A model generated the notes under the pieces. The model was not told the origin of the DNA. It saw only the letters and a list, made by a program, of their open reading frames with translations, and made no database searches. DNA of 20,942 nucleotides from an uncultured Eubacterium sp. GTDB taxonomy: Bacteria > Bacillota > Clostridia > Lachnospirales > Lachnospiraceae. The stretch spans positions 1 to 20,942 of the forward strand of contig CAJUIH010000062.1 in the NCBI GenBank assembly GCA_910586045.1. The letters run 5' to 3'. Positions 1-8,104 of this stretch are shown here, one piece after another (position 1 is the stretch's first letter; the number at the start of each line of letters is the position of its first letter). The position numbers were made by a program, and so were the translations under genes.

Positions 1-7
1 CTGGCCC

Positions 8-53
8 GCCGTTTATCGGGTTTATTGTGCAGTATTCAATCACCGAATATATA
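8..53. repeat. 46-bp direct repeat, left copy
   Basis: Bases 8-53 are identical, in the same orientation, to 9737-9782. Identity stops abruptly at both edges: base 7 is c against t at 9736, and base 54 is a against g at 9783. The copy lies 21 bases beyond the stem base of the hydrogenase operon terminator. The unit has only weak self-complementarity (CGG/CCG and ATTG/CAAT). Its nature is unknown. It could be an IS end, a small intergenic repeat or a recombination core. Confidence 0.93.
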
Positions 54-63
54 AACTGTTGCG

Positions 64-111
64 AAAAAAGAAAAGGCTGCCGCCCCAAAAACACTTTGGA
101 ATGCGCCAGCC
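64..111 (-). terminator. Rho-independent terminator of the hydrogenase operon
   Basis: Read on the minus strand, an interrupted stem GGCTG/CAGCC with inner GCG/CGC and CCAAA/TTTGG pairs (75-111) is followed by a T-rich run (64-74, TTTTCTTTTTT). It lies about 45 bases after the hydrogenase stop codon. It closes the two-gene hydrogenase unit. Confidence 0.8.
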
Positions 112-155
112 CCCTCCCTATATGAAGTTCTTTTTTACAACATAAATGCCACTTT

Positions 156-1895
156 TTATGATTTCTCAGACGGCATAAACCATCCCAAATGATCCGTATG
201 CAGCAGTTCATGTGCCTTATGTGACAGCGGCTTCTCCAGATACTGATCATAAAGCTCGCGTACCGACGGATTTTCGTGTGAGAACCTAAGCGGATTTTTC
301 TTATCCAGTGTATACAGCTTCTCTCCGCGTTCGCCCGCCATCTCACGGCCTTCGGTAATCGGCTGTCCGCCGCCGCCTGCGCAGCCGCCCGGGCAGGCCA
401 TCACTTCTACAAAATCATATTCCGCTTCGCCGCTTTGAATCCGTTCCATCAGCTTCCTTGTATTGCCAAGGCCATGGGAAATGGCCGCGCGCACCGGGAT
501 TCCGGCAATGGTAAGGCTCGCTTCCTTGATGCCGTCCAGTCCGCGCACAACCTCGAAAGCGTCCGGTTTTGGATTTTCTTTATTCAGCACATAATAAGCT
601 GTACGAAGCGCCGCTTCCATAACTCCGCCAGTCGCTCCGAATATAACGCCCGCGCCTGACCCTGTGCCAAGCGGGGAATCAAATTCTTCCTCCTCCAGGT
701 TTGCAGGGCTGATCAGCTCGGAACGCAGCATCCGGTCAAATTCCCTGGTCGTTAATACTACATCCACATCGGCGCCCGCGCCCGCGTCATTGATATTCGG
801 CAGTTCGCATTCGGCCTTTTTGGCTGTACAAGGCATAATCGATACGCAGAAAATCCGCTCCGGATCCACATCCAGTACTTTTTCGGCGAAATATGTTTTT
901 GCCACCGCGCCAAACATCTGCTGCGGTGATTTTGCGGTCGATAATTGTTTGGTCATATCCGGATACTGGGATTTCAGAAAACGAACCCATCCAGGACAGC
1001 AGGATGTAAACATCGGCCACTGGTATTCGTCACGGTGCGTCATGCGCTCCAAAAATTCGTTCGCCTCTTCCATAATCGTAAGGTCGGCGCTGAAATTCGT
1101 ATCAAATACATAATCCATGCCGAGCGCACGGGCCGCCGCTGCCATACGTTTCTCCGTAGCCATTTCGTCCGGCAGGCCAAGCCCTTCTCCCCATGCCGCA
1201 CGTACAGCCGGGGCAATCTGCGCTACCACAATCTTGTCCGGATCATGCACGGCATCCATAACCTTACGTACATCATCCCGCTCGCGCAGCGCTCCGGTCG
1301 GACAATGCGTAATGCACTGTCCGCACAGCGCGCAGTCCGCTTCTGATATTTTGCGCAGTTTGGATACGCCGACACTGGTACGCTTTCCGGTGTTTACGAT
1401 ATCCCATATGCCAAGCGACTGTACTTTGTCGCAGATCTGCACGCAACGCATACATTTGATGCATTTGCCGGCGTTTCGGATCAGCGGGAACTTCTGATCC
1501 CATTCATTTTTTTCATAGTCCTGTGCAAACGGCACGTCATTGATATTCATATCCGCACAGATTTTCTGCAGGGAACAGCTTCCGTTCCTCTGACAGGCCG
1601 CACAGCGGAAATCATGCTGGGAAAGGATAATCTGCAGGTTCATCCTGCGGGCATAATGCGCTTTCAGGCTGCTTGTATAGATCACCATGCCTTCTTCCAC
1701 ATTCGTATTGCAGGCCGCCACCAGCGTTTCCTTTCCTTCGATTTCTACACAGCAGATCCGGCACGCGCCGATTTCATTCAAATCTTTTAAAAAACAAAGC
1801 GTCGGGATCTCGATTCCGGCAGCAGCAGCGGCTTTTAAAATTGTAGTACCTTCCGGTACCTGTACTTTTTTATGATTAATCGTTAAATTTACCAT
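156..1895 (-). CDS. hydA: [FeFe] hydrogenase, multi-cluster catalytic subunit
   Basis: Cytoplasmic iron-only hydrogenase (579 aa) that interconverts protons and H2. Domains in order: an N-terminal [2Fe-2S] ferredoxin fold (C34, C45, C48/C49, C62); a His-Cys3 cluster (H94, C98, C101, C107); two [4Fe-4S] clusters (C145/148/151/155 and C188/191/194/198); then the H-cluster domain with TSCCPGW (C299/C300), MPCTAKK (C356) and MACPGGCAGG (C501, C505); then the small-subunit region. All H-cluster ligands are present, so it should be active. The start at 1895 is chosen because the protein then begins MVNLTI like the family and AGGAGG lies at 1908-1913; a longer reading to 1928 is less likely. The start overlaps the stop of the upstream flavoprotein by 7 bases, implying translational coupling. 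The modular layout resembles NAD(P)H-linked hydrogenases, so the physiological donor is probably a pyridine nucleotide or ferredoxin through the upstream partner (inference). Confidence 0.95.
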   Translation of the reverse strand: MVNLTINHKKVQVPEGTTILKAAAAAGIEIPTLCFLKDLNEIGACRICCVEIEGKETLVAACNTNVEEGMVIYTSSLKAHYARRMNLQIILSQHDFRCAACQRNGSCSLQKICADMNINDVPFAQDYEKNEWDQKFPLIRNAGKCIKCMRCVQICDKVQSLGIWDIVNTGKRTSVGVSKLRKISEADCALCGQCITHCPTGALRERDDVRKVMDAVHDPDKIVVAQIAPAVRAAWGEGLGLPDEMATEKRMAAAARALGMDYVFDTNFSADLTIMEEANEFLERMTHRDEYQWPMFTSCCPGWVRFLKSQYPDMTKQLSTAKSPQQMFGAVAKTYFAEKVLDVDPERIFCVSIMPCTAKKAECELPNINDAGAGADVDVVLTTREFDRMLRSELISPANLEEEEFDSPLGTGSGAGVIFGATGGVMEAALRTAYYVLNKENPKPDAFEVVRGLDGIKEASLTIAGIPVRAAISHGLGNTRKLMERIQSGEAEYDFVEVMACPGGCAGGGGQPITEGREMAGERGEKLYTLDKKNPLRFSHENPSVRELYDQYLEKPLSHKAHELLHTDHLGWFMPSEKS

Positions 1896-3721
1896 CTGTC
1901 TTTCCTGCCTCCTCTCAATACCCCGCATCCATGGCGGTCACACCGCAGGCAGCGGCTTGCCTCCTGGTATGCTTCTTCGTCGCTCATCGTATATTCTATT
2001 CCCTCAAAATTATCTTTACGCGCCCAGGATTCCTTTTCCGCCAGGTTCACGCGGCCGCACGGGATTTTGTCGTTTAACAGCGGTTCCGGTATTTCCACAT
2101 CGACAGATATCGCGTGGTGGAATCCAAGGAACTCGTCAATATTTGCCGCTGCCACTTTTCCGGCGGCAATTGCCTTGATCACGGTTGCAGGCCCGGACAC
2201 ACAGTCTCCGCCCGCGTAAATGCCTACGCGGTTCGAAGCGCCGGAAGCATCTGCCAAAAGCTGTCCGCGCTTTGTCGCAATACCGGCGTCTTCAAACGGT
2301 TTGGATATAATATCCTGCCCGACTGCCATCAGGATCACATCACATTCCAGCCGCTCTTCTTCCTTGTCCGCCTTTCTCGGCGAAGGCCTGCCGCCTTTTA
2401 CCGGGCCGATGATCTGCGGTTTCACCCATAACGCCTTTGCATTATTTTGATCATCCGCTTCTATTCGAAGCGGCGCCTTTAAGGTCAAAAGCTCGATCCC
2501 TTCCGCAATCGCGCCTTCTACTTCCGCCGGCAGCGCCGTCATGTCCTCTTTCCGTCTGCGGTAGACAATGCTGACGGTTTTCGCATTGGACCGAATCGCT
2601 GTCCGCGCACAGTCCATGGCCACATTTCCGCCGCCGACTACGATCACGCGTTTCCCGGTGAAATCCGGATATTTGTCATCCCCGATTTCACGCAGCATTT
2701 CCACTGCGGAAATTACATTCCCGCTGTCCTCCCCCTCAAGGTTCAGCCGTTTTTCCGCATGCGCGCCGATTGCGATATAAACCGCGTCGTATGTATCATT
2801 GATTTCATTTAATTCTTCCGTACCAACCGCCGCCTGCAGCCTGACTTCTACCCCGGTCGATAAGATCGCGTTGATATCTTCCTGCAGACGCTCCCTCGGG
2901 AAGCGGTAATTTGGTATCCCATAGCGCAGCATGCCCCCAAGCTGTGCCTTTTCCTCAAATACGGTCGTCTGATGACCCATAAGCTGCAGGAAATATGCCG
3001 CCGTAAGCCCGCTCGGCCCGCCGCCGATGACCGCGACTTTCCGTCCGGTTGCCTGCGCGCAGGCCGGAACCGGAACCTGGCCCGCACTTGCCTTGTCCAT
3101 CACATAATGCTTGATACCGCGGATATTAATCGAATCATCGATCATATTCCTGCGGCACCTCGCCTCGCAAGGATGCTCGCAAATCAGCGCGCACGCCGTC
3201 GGGAACGGATTGTCTTTCCGGATCAGGCGCACCGCGTCTTCACAGCGCCCTGCCCCGGCCAGCGCGATATAACCTGGGATATCCACATTCGCCGGACAAA
3301 GTGTAACGCATGGAATCGGCTGCTCAAACGTTCCGGTACACTGATGATCCCTGACATGGGATATATAATCTTCCTTAAACCCCTCAAAGCCCGCCAGTAC
3401 CATGCGTGCCGACTCAAAACCAATCGCGCAGTCGGCCGAATTTTTAATATTCGTCGCCGTATGCTCAATTAAATCCAGTGTTTCCATAGTCGCGGTGTTA
3501 TCCAGTACGCTTTCTAAAAGCTCCTCCAAAATGCCAAGCCCGATGCGGCATGGCCCGCACTTTCCGCATGTCTGCGCATGGCAGACCTTTAAGAATGCAA
3601 GCTGCATATCAACCGGACAAACTCCAGGCGGATTCGCGATAATCCGCTGCGTAAATTCTTTCATCAGTTTTTCTGTGGTAGAATTTACCTTGTCCGTAGA
3701 AATTACTGATAACCTGCTCAT
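1889..3721 (-). CDS. NuoF-C-terminal/GltD-like fusion flavoprotein, hydrogenase partner
   Basis: A 610-aa iron-sulfur flavoprotein. Residues about 15-115 match the C-terminal [4Fe-4S] domain of NuoF/HydB subunits (CGKCGPC at C52/C55/C58, and C98), but the FMN/NADH-binding Rossmann part of NuoF is absent. The rest resembles the small subunit of glutamate synthase and NfnB. It has N-terminal cysteines for [4Fe-4S] clusters (C138, C142, and C181/C185/C189), an FAD motif GGGPSGL near residue 233, and a second dinucleotide motif VVGGGNVAMDCA for NAD(P)H. It ends in a CLRCD motif. No glutamate synthase large subunit is nearby. The role inferred is to pass electrons between NAD(P)H and the downstream hydrogenase, possibly by flavin-based bifurcation, which the sequence cannot prove. 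The start is supported by AGGGGGAAGG just upstream of the ATG. It is the first gene of the two-gene operon. Confidence 0.88.
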   Translation of the reverse strand: MSRLSVISTDKVNSTTEKLMKEFTQRIIANPPGVCPVDMQLAFLKVCHAQTCGKCGPCRIGLGILEELLESVLDNTATMETLDLIEHTATNIKNSADCAIGFESARMVLAGFEGFKEDYISHVRDHQCTGTFEQPIPCVTLCPANVDIPGYIALAGAGRCEDAVRLIRKDNPFPTACALICEHPCEARCRRNMIDDSINIRGIKHYVMDKASAGQVPVPACAQATGRKVAVIGGGPSGLTAAYFLQLMGHQTTVFEEKAQLGGMLRYGIPNYRFPRERLQEDINAILSTGVEVRLQAAVGTEELNEINDTYDAVYIAIGAHAEKRLNLEGEDSGNVISAVEMLREIGDDKYPDFTGKRVIVVGGGNVAMDCARTAIRSNAKTVSIVYRRRKEDMTALPAEVEGAIAEGIELLTLKAPLRIEADDQNNAKALWVKPQIIGPVKGGRPSPRKADKEEERLECDVILMAVGQDIISKPFEDAGIATKRGQLLADASGASNRVGIYAGGDCVSGPATVIKAIAAGKVAAANIDEFLGFHHAISVDVEIPEPLLNDKIPCGRVNLAEKESWARKDNFEGIEYTMSDEEAYQEASRCLRCDRHGCGVLRGGRKDRW

Positions 3722-3748
3722 AGCCTTCCCCCTGTCTGTTCTTTGGTT

Positions 3749-3766
3749 CGGATCTTAAAAAATCCG
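3749..3766. other. Small hairpin in the hydrogenase operon leader
   Basis: Inverted repeat CGGAT-8 nt-ATCCG, about 30-45 bases upstream of the flavoprotein start codon. It lies inside the predicted 5' leader. It is a short stem with no T-run in a terminating position, so its function is uncertain. Confidence 0.35.
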
Positions 3767-3889
3767 TGTTGTTTTACTGCCTGCAATGGGTTTGATTGAT
3801 TGGGTAAATCCATCCGGCTGTATCCGATTTTTGAAAGAATCCCCACTGCATTAATAAAAAATTTTTATTCCTCAAAAATCTTATTATAT

Positions 3890-3918
3890 ATTGTAACTGA
3901 AAGAGAAGAAAAATGCAA
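3890..3918 (-). promoter_or_regulatory. Sigma-A-type promoter of the hydrogenase operon
   Basis: On the minus strand TTGCAT (3913-3918), a 17-base spacer and TACAAT (3890-3895) match the -35/-10 pattern well. A TATAAT also overlaps just downstream. Transcription would start near 3883, giving an untranslated leader of about 160 bases before the flavoprotein gene. I saw no convincing Rex box. Confidence 0.6.
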
Positions 3919-3955
3919 GACAAAATAAAAGGGCATCGGCCATAAAAATCAAGAG

Positions 3956-3984
3956 TAGACAAAAACGGAACAATCCATTAATCT
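3956..3984 (+). promoter_or_regulatory. Candidate promoter of mscL
   Basis: TAGACA (3956-3961), 17 bases, TAATCT (3979-3984), 57 bases before the mscL ATG. It diverges from the hydrogenase promoter, with about 40 bases between the two -35 elements. Confidence 0.5.
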
Positions 3985-3989
3985 AAGAA

Positions 3990-4021
3990 AGATCGGAATA
4001 AATACAGATCGGAAATAATAC
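3990..4021 (+). repeat. Tandem 16-bp repeat in the mscL leader
   Basis: Two adjacent 16-base units, 3990-4005 and 4006-4021, both start AGATCGGAA and end in TAC, differing only in the order of A/T bases between. They lie between the candidate -10 and the ribosome binding site AAAGGAG. They could be a regulator site or a replication-slippage duplication. Confidence 0.7.
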
Positions 4022-4040
4022 CTAAGAAAGGAGTTTAGAA

Positions 4041-4499
4041 ATGAAAGCAAAAGGTTTTATCAGTGAATTTAGAGACTTTATTTCCCGCGGAAACGTTATG
4101 GATATGGCAGTCGGCGTATTAATCGGCGGGGCATTTTCCAGTATTGTCAAATCTTTGACGGAAGATGTCATCTCGCCGGTCCTGGGATTGTTCGGCGGTA
4201 TGAATTTTGACCAGCTATCCGTGAATATTTTAGGAGAAGTGACCCTAAATTACGGAAAATTTATAACCGCGGTCATAAATTTTCTTCTGATGGCGCTGAT
4301 TATCTTTCTCATGCTGAAAGGCCTGAATGCGTTACAGGCCAAAGCAGCGAAGCTGGCGCATCTGGAAGCGGAAAAGGAAGACTTTCCCGCAGAACCTACA
4401 GTTCAGACATGCCCATACTGCCTGATGGAAATTCCGTTTGGTGCGGTACGGTGCGGACATTGCACTTCGGAACTCATCCGTACCCCAGACAAAGAATAA
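4041..4499 (+). CDS. mscL: Large-conductance mechanosensitive channel MscL with C-terminal zinc ribbon
   Basis: Inner-membrane pentameric channel that opens under membrane tension to release solutes on hypo-osmotic shock. The 152-aa protein has the MscL N-terminus (KGFISEFRDFISRGNVMDMAVGV in two parts), TM1 at about 18-45 with the glycine/alanine-rich pore face, a periplasmic loop, and TM2 at about 70-95. A charged helix follows. The C-terminus adds a zinc-ribbon-like motif with CPYC (C124, C127) and CGHC (C138, C141), absent from the E. coli-type protein. The ribosome site AAAGGAG lies 9 bases upstream of the ATG. It is the only plus-strand gene and is transcribed alone, divergent from the hydrogenase operon. 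Confidence 0.95.
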   Translation: MKAKGFISEFRDFISRGNVMDMAVGVLIGGAFSSIVKSLTEDVISPVLGLFGGMNFDQLSVNILGEVTLNYGKFITAVINFLLMALIIFLMLKGLNALQAKAAKLAHLEAEKEDFPAEPTVQTCPYCLMEIPFGAVRCGHCTSELIRTPDKE

Positions 4500-4537
4500 T
4501 ACACAACAAAAGCAAACGACGGGGTACCGATGGAAAA

Positions 4538-4555
4538 ATTTTGCTTTGGCAAAAT
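4538..4555. terminator. AT-rich hairpin between mscL and the phospholipase gene, possible terminator
   Basis: A 7-bp stem ATTTTGC/GCAAAAT with a TTTG loop lies 39 bases after the mscL stop. On the minus strand it is followed by TTTT, so it would better stop minus-strand transcription from the phospholipase gene. For mscL there is no T-run. The stem is weak. The remaining intergenic bases hold a 5-bp hairpin at 4664-4678 and no gene. Confidence 0.3.
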
Positions 4556-4678
4556 CAAAAAAGGAGCTGACGCGCGAAGCAAAATACATACAATCTATCC
4601 TATATAATAGATCTAAAAAAGTAAAACCGCTGTATTTTTCTTAGCGCGCCAGCCCGTACCTGTCCCTGCAAAACAGGG

Positions 4679-7582
4679 CTACTGGATCCTTACGCTCTGG
4701 ATTTTGCTGTATTTGCCATAATAGGCCCTTCCATCTACGACCTGATAAGCCCGGATCCGCAGCCGGATCGTATCGCCGGATGGAAAGTTTTTCAGCACCA
4801 GATTTTTAGCTGCATTTTTGTTCAGCTTTTTCGTAAAAACTTTTTTCTCTTTGTTGATCTGGTACTGCAGCTCATAGCCCGTATTCGTTTGCAGCGCATT
4901 TTGAATCTTGCACTGGATGGTCCCTTTTTGTTTGGAAGAAAGGTTTTTGATATCCACTGTTTTAGGGATCACGTTCACGGTCCATTTTAAAGACGCCGCT
5001 TTGTAATTTTCGCTTTCTTCTGCCTGAACCGTAATGACGGCTTTTCCCACGCCTTTGAACTGGACCTTGCCATTTTCATCGATCTCGGCAACGTCCGGAT
5101 TCGAAGAGGTAAATGTCAGCGCTGTTTTGGCCCCGCTGATTTTGGATTTGACCGCATCTGCCCCGACTTCCTGTTTCACAGATGCTGCATTGGTTTTTAG
5201 GTTTTGCACGGCTTTGTCTACCGTAACTGTGACCTCCTGCTCTATGGACGGCTCCTGCGGATCCAAAGGCGTGTATACCATCGTATAGGACTTTGTTCCG
5301 GCATTTGACGGCACAGTTTCCGGCTCTTTAAAGGCAAAAGTCCCCGATGCGCTGCCGCCTTCTACTTCCGCCTGCGACAAGGACTGCCCATAAGCCATAG
5401 AAGCCTTTTTCGGGAAGATAATTTCTTCTGCCGGCGGATTGCTGTAAACCGCGAGCGCCATCTTGGCGTCTATATAGTCCATCAGCACAATTCCTACCCG
5501 TTTGCTCTGCCGGTATGCGCGGGCATCCCGGCTAAGGAACCAGGACGTCATGTTTCTGGCGTTGTTGATAATAATCGTCGGATTCGTGCAGCTAGTGAAA
5601 TTCAAGATATAGGACCCTACAGGAATCTCTCCGCTGGCCGCCTGGTCAATTGTCTTTTCGAAATGGCTTCGCTTCTCTGTCGTATTTACGGTATATGCAT
5701 CCTGAACCCATACCTCACAGCCATCTTTGTCATAGATCTGGCGTGCTCCAGGGATCTTGTCGTAATCCCCGCCCCATCCGGCCATATCGATCCCAAAATA
5801 GGACGTTTTGCTCACCGGCTTGTAGCTGCCAAAGGAAAATCCACGCAAAAGGACAATTTTTCCACGGACTTCGCCCAAAGACGGAACGGTCAATGTATCC
5901 GGCTTATAAATCGGATAATTTCCGCTCTGTATAAAATTGTCTACAGACTTGGCTACGTCTTCCACCTTGCCGCTGCCCTGATGATTGATCTTAAAAATTA
6001 CCGTTTCACTTGGATTTGCTTTCAAAAAATCGGCCGTCTTTTGGAAGACGTCTTTCAGGCTCAATTTTGAATAATCCTGCTTGCGGCACTGGGCAATCTG
6101 GCTGCCGTGGACAATATCCGGATCGTCATGGTCTATAAAAGAATCCGCGCGCAGGTCAAAGGCACGCACACCCACGTTCAACTGCTCTTCTACAAATAAC
6201 TGCTGGCACTTGGAAATGGATATGCTCTCCTTATCACTCAAATCCAGGCCGTATGCCGTCGTCCATGCGGTCCCCGTATCATGCGAACCCGGAATGTTGA
6301 TGTTTGACAGCAGGGTATCATCCGGCAGTTCGGACATCCACTTTACGGCTTTGGCATTCTGGTTTTCCACATTGATCACATCTACCTGCCAGTTGGCCGG
6401 TTTGCTGCTGGTTACAAGCTGCACCCCGTCCTCATCTTTTGTTTCTTTCAGAGCCGCGTATTTTCCCGTATAGGCGTTCTGGATCTGGTAAACCCCGTTT
6501 CCGCACGATATAAACCTCCAGTACTGGCTCAGGCTGTCGCCTATCTGTTTCCAGCAATGGATGGCCGCGCCATCTGCGTAGCTGCGGTCCTTAATATCCC
6601 ATACGGTACCGAGGCTGTGCTCAGTGATCGTCATGCCGCCTAAGCGGTATGCCTTGTAATTGCTGTCCCACATGCAGTCGAACTTTGAACTGGTTCCATG
6701 GAGCCAAAGATGCAGTTTCGCCCCATTTAATTTGGAATCGCTGCTGACGTTGATATCGCGCTTGTAGCCCTGTGGATAGATCATACAGATTGTCTTGCCT
6801 TTTTTGTCAGGCAGCCGTTCCGCTTTGGCCGGAACATCCACCGTAGCGTTTTCCACTACCCACTCCATCGGATTGGATGTAGTGGCCACCTTTCGTTTCA
6901 AGTCAATCCCTTTATTTCCATCCAGCCCGATGTACAATTCCTTTCCTTTATTGTCTCCTTTTTTGGAAAGGATATAATATGTATTCTTCTTTACATTGCC
7001 CCTGGAATCCTTTACGGGAACAAAACGGAAAAGCTGATTGTCCTGGTCCCTGCTTTTTTTCCCGTTATGCAGTACGCGCCCGGTCTTATCGTCGTCATGT
7101 TCCGAATCAATGTAATAGCCAGAGCCGCTGTATTTTATACTATAGTAATAAACGCCGCCCGATGACATTTCCAGATTAAATTTCATTGTGCAATCGTGCC
7201 CGCCGTTCGTATCCAGGTGCACGCAGGCATTTTTTCCGGTACCGTTCGTATTCCAACGGTATTTCTTGTCCGCGGCTGGATAAATCAGCAAATACTGGGA
7301 TGTATTCAGCTTTGCGGATTGAAGCGTATTTGCTGCGCCCACTGTTTTCGCCGCGAACGTAAGCGGGTTTCCATTCTGCGTTTCCGCTGCTCCCCCAGAA
7401 TCCCCTGGACCCTGTTCCGGCTGTCCTGATACGTATTCAGGCGCTTCTTCCCTGTTTGTTGCCTGCTGCCTGGCGCCCGCTGTCTGCGCGCCTGTAGGAA
7501 CACCCCAAGCCCCGGCCAGCAGAATCGCTGTCAGCAGAACCATCAGGCCCTGCCTGCCTTTCTTCTTCCATGATTGTTTCAT
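4679..7582 (-). CDS. Secreted PI-PLC-domain phospholipase with lectin-like and Ig-like modules
   Basis: A 967-aa exported protein. A signal peptide (KKK then a hydrophobic stretch about 12-28, AQT-like cleavage near 33) is followed by a low-complexity linker. Two beta-trefoil/ricin-like regions follow (about 95-245 and 265-405, with QYWRF and NWQV repeats). The catalytic PI-PLC X-like domain lies at about 415-715 with IPGSHDTGT (His434), RAFDLR (Arg473/Arg478), VHGS (His492) and LMDYID (Asp702). Next are a repeat region at about 720-790, a BIG2-like Ig domain (about 792-872, TFTSSNPDVAEID), and a C-terminal fibronectin-like module. Known family members cleave phosphatidylinositol or GPI-type glycolipids by acid-base histidine catalysis without calcium. 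No LPXTG or transmembrane anchor is seen, so it is probably released or held by its lectin modules (inference). The start at 7582 is chosen because AGAAAGG precedes it; a GTG at 7603 overlaps that site. It is monocistronic. Confidence 0.9.
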   Translation of the reverse strand: MKQSWKKKGRQGLMVLLTAILLAGAWGVPTGAQTAGARQQATNREEAPEYVSGQPEQGPGDSGGAAETQNGNPLTFAAKTVGAANTLQSAKLNTSQYLLIYPAADKKYRWNTNGTGKNACVHLDTNGGHDCTMKFNLEMSSGGVYYYSIKYSGSGYYIDSEHDDDKTGRVLHNGKKSRDQDNQLFRFVPVKDSRGNVKKNTYYILSKKGDNKGKELYIGLDGNKGIDLKRKVATTSNPMEWVVENATVDVPAKAERLPDKKGKTICMIYPQGYKRDINVSSDSKLNGAKLHLWLHGTSSKFDCMWDSNYKAYRLGGMTITEHSLGTVWDIKDRSYADGAAIHCWKQIGDSLSQYWRFISCGNGVYQIQNAYTGKYAALKETKDEDGVQLVTSSKPANWQVDVINVENQNAKAVKWMSELPDDTLLSNINIPGSHDTGTAWTTAYGLDLSDKESISISKCQQLFVEEQLNVGVRAFDLRADSFIDHDDPDIVHGSQIAQCRKQDYSKLSLKDVFQKTADFLKANPSETVIFKINHQGSGKVEDVAKSVDNFIQSGNYPIYKPDTLTVPSLGEVRGKIVLLRGFSFGSYKPVSKTSYFGIDMAGWGGDYDKIPGARQIYDKDGCEVWVQDAYTVNTTEKRSHFEKTIDQAASGEIPVGSYILNFTSCTNPTIIINNARNMTSWFLSRDARAYRQSKRVGIVLMDYIDAKMALAVYSNPPAEEIIFPKKASMAYGQSLSQAEVEGGSASGTFAFKEPETVPSNAGTKSYTMVYTPLDPQEPSIEQEVTVTVDKAVQNLKTNAASVKQEVGADAVKSKISGAKTALTFTSSNPDVAEIDENGKVQFKGVGKAVITVQAEESENYKAASLKWTVNVIPKTVDIKNLSSKQKGTIQCKIQNALQTNTGYELQYQINKEKKVFTKKLNKNAAKNLVLKNFPSGDTIRLRIRAYQVVDGRAYYGKYSKIQSVRIQ

Positions 7583-8104
7583 ACTCCGTTTTCCTTTCTG
7601 CACTGGCGGTAAAGTGCGGTATACAACGCCTTATTTTATTGTTTTTGTTATCCGGTAAACCTTGCCGCAGTAATATTGTAATATTGCTTCCTGCCAACGT
7701 ACCCAGCTATTTTTCAGCGCCCCGCCTTTCTTTTTTATCTGCGCAAAACGTAAAGTTGTTTTTCTTTATTAATACTGTACTGATTTTCGCATTTTTTTCA
7801 AGTAGTGTGGCACGAATTGTTAAAATCCGTCCCAAACTGTTAAAATAAATCTCAAATCCGGGCTTGACATACTTCCAGACGGACAATACCGAAAACCTCT
7901 TCCAGTCCAAACCGTGCTGTCAAATCTTTTTTAAATCCTACGCAAATCTCTAAGCGCACGGAAGAGTTTCGTTTTCTTGCTTTTCCTCTTTCCCCTTAGA
8001 ATTATCGAAATTTAGCCATAGATATACCCCCATAATAATTCAAACTACATGTCTACAAGAATAATTAAGAGCTTTGTAATAACTTCTGGCTTTAGTCTAT
8101 TATT
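7583..8104. other. Intergenic region upstream of the phospholipase gene
   Basis: About 520 bases with no gene I can support. On the minus strand there is a weak promoter candidate (TTGAAA at about 7797-7802 with a TACAGT 16 bases on) for the phospholipase, which would leave a leader near 190 bases. Two direct copies of TGTTAAAAT lie 20 bases apart (about 7818-7846). An AATATT-rich segment lies around 7671-7686. The part next to the broken protease gene (7990-8104) is AT-rich and may hold decayed coding sequence. Confidence 0.5.

Noticed and set aside
8..53. Group II intron or tRNA-derived attachment site
   Set aside because: There is no GTGYG start, no domain V-like hairpin, no tRNA fold and no CCA end. 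Only 46 bases are shared.
664..1113. Long plus-strand frames antisense to the hydrogenase, and similar frames throughout the cluster
   Set aside because: They are shadows of well-supported genes on the minus strand, without domain motifs or ribosome sites.
1889..3721. Glutamate synthase small subunit (gltD)
   Set aside because: No large subunit is adjacent. The N-terminal NuoF-type cluster domain and coupling to a hydrogenase point to another electron-transfer role.
4664..4678. Hairpin right after the phospholipase stop as a terminator
   Set aside because: The stem is only 5 bp and no T-run follows on the minus strand.
7570..7848. 92-codon plus-strand hydrophobic frame opposite the phospholipase start
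   Set aside because: It overlaps the signal-peptide region and promoter of the real gene and has no ribosome site. The hydrophobicity comes from T-rich intergenic DNA.
7707..7910. 67-codon minus-strand frame between the phospholipase and protease genes
   Set aside because: No recognisable motif, no good ribosome site, and AT-rich low-complexity composition.
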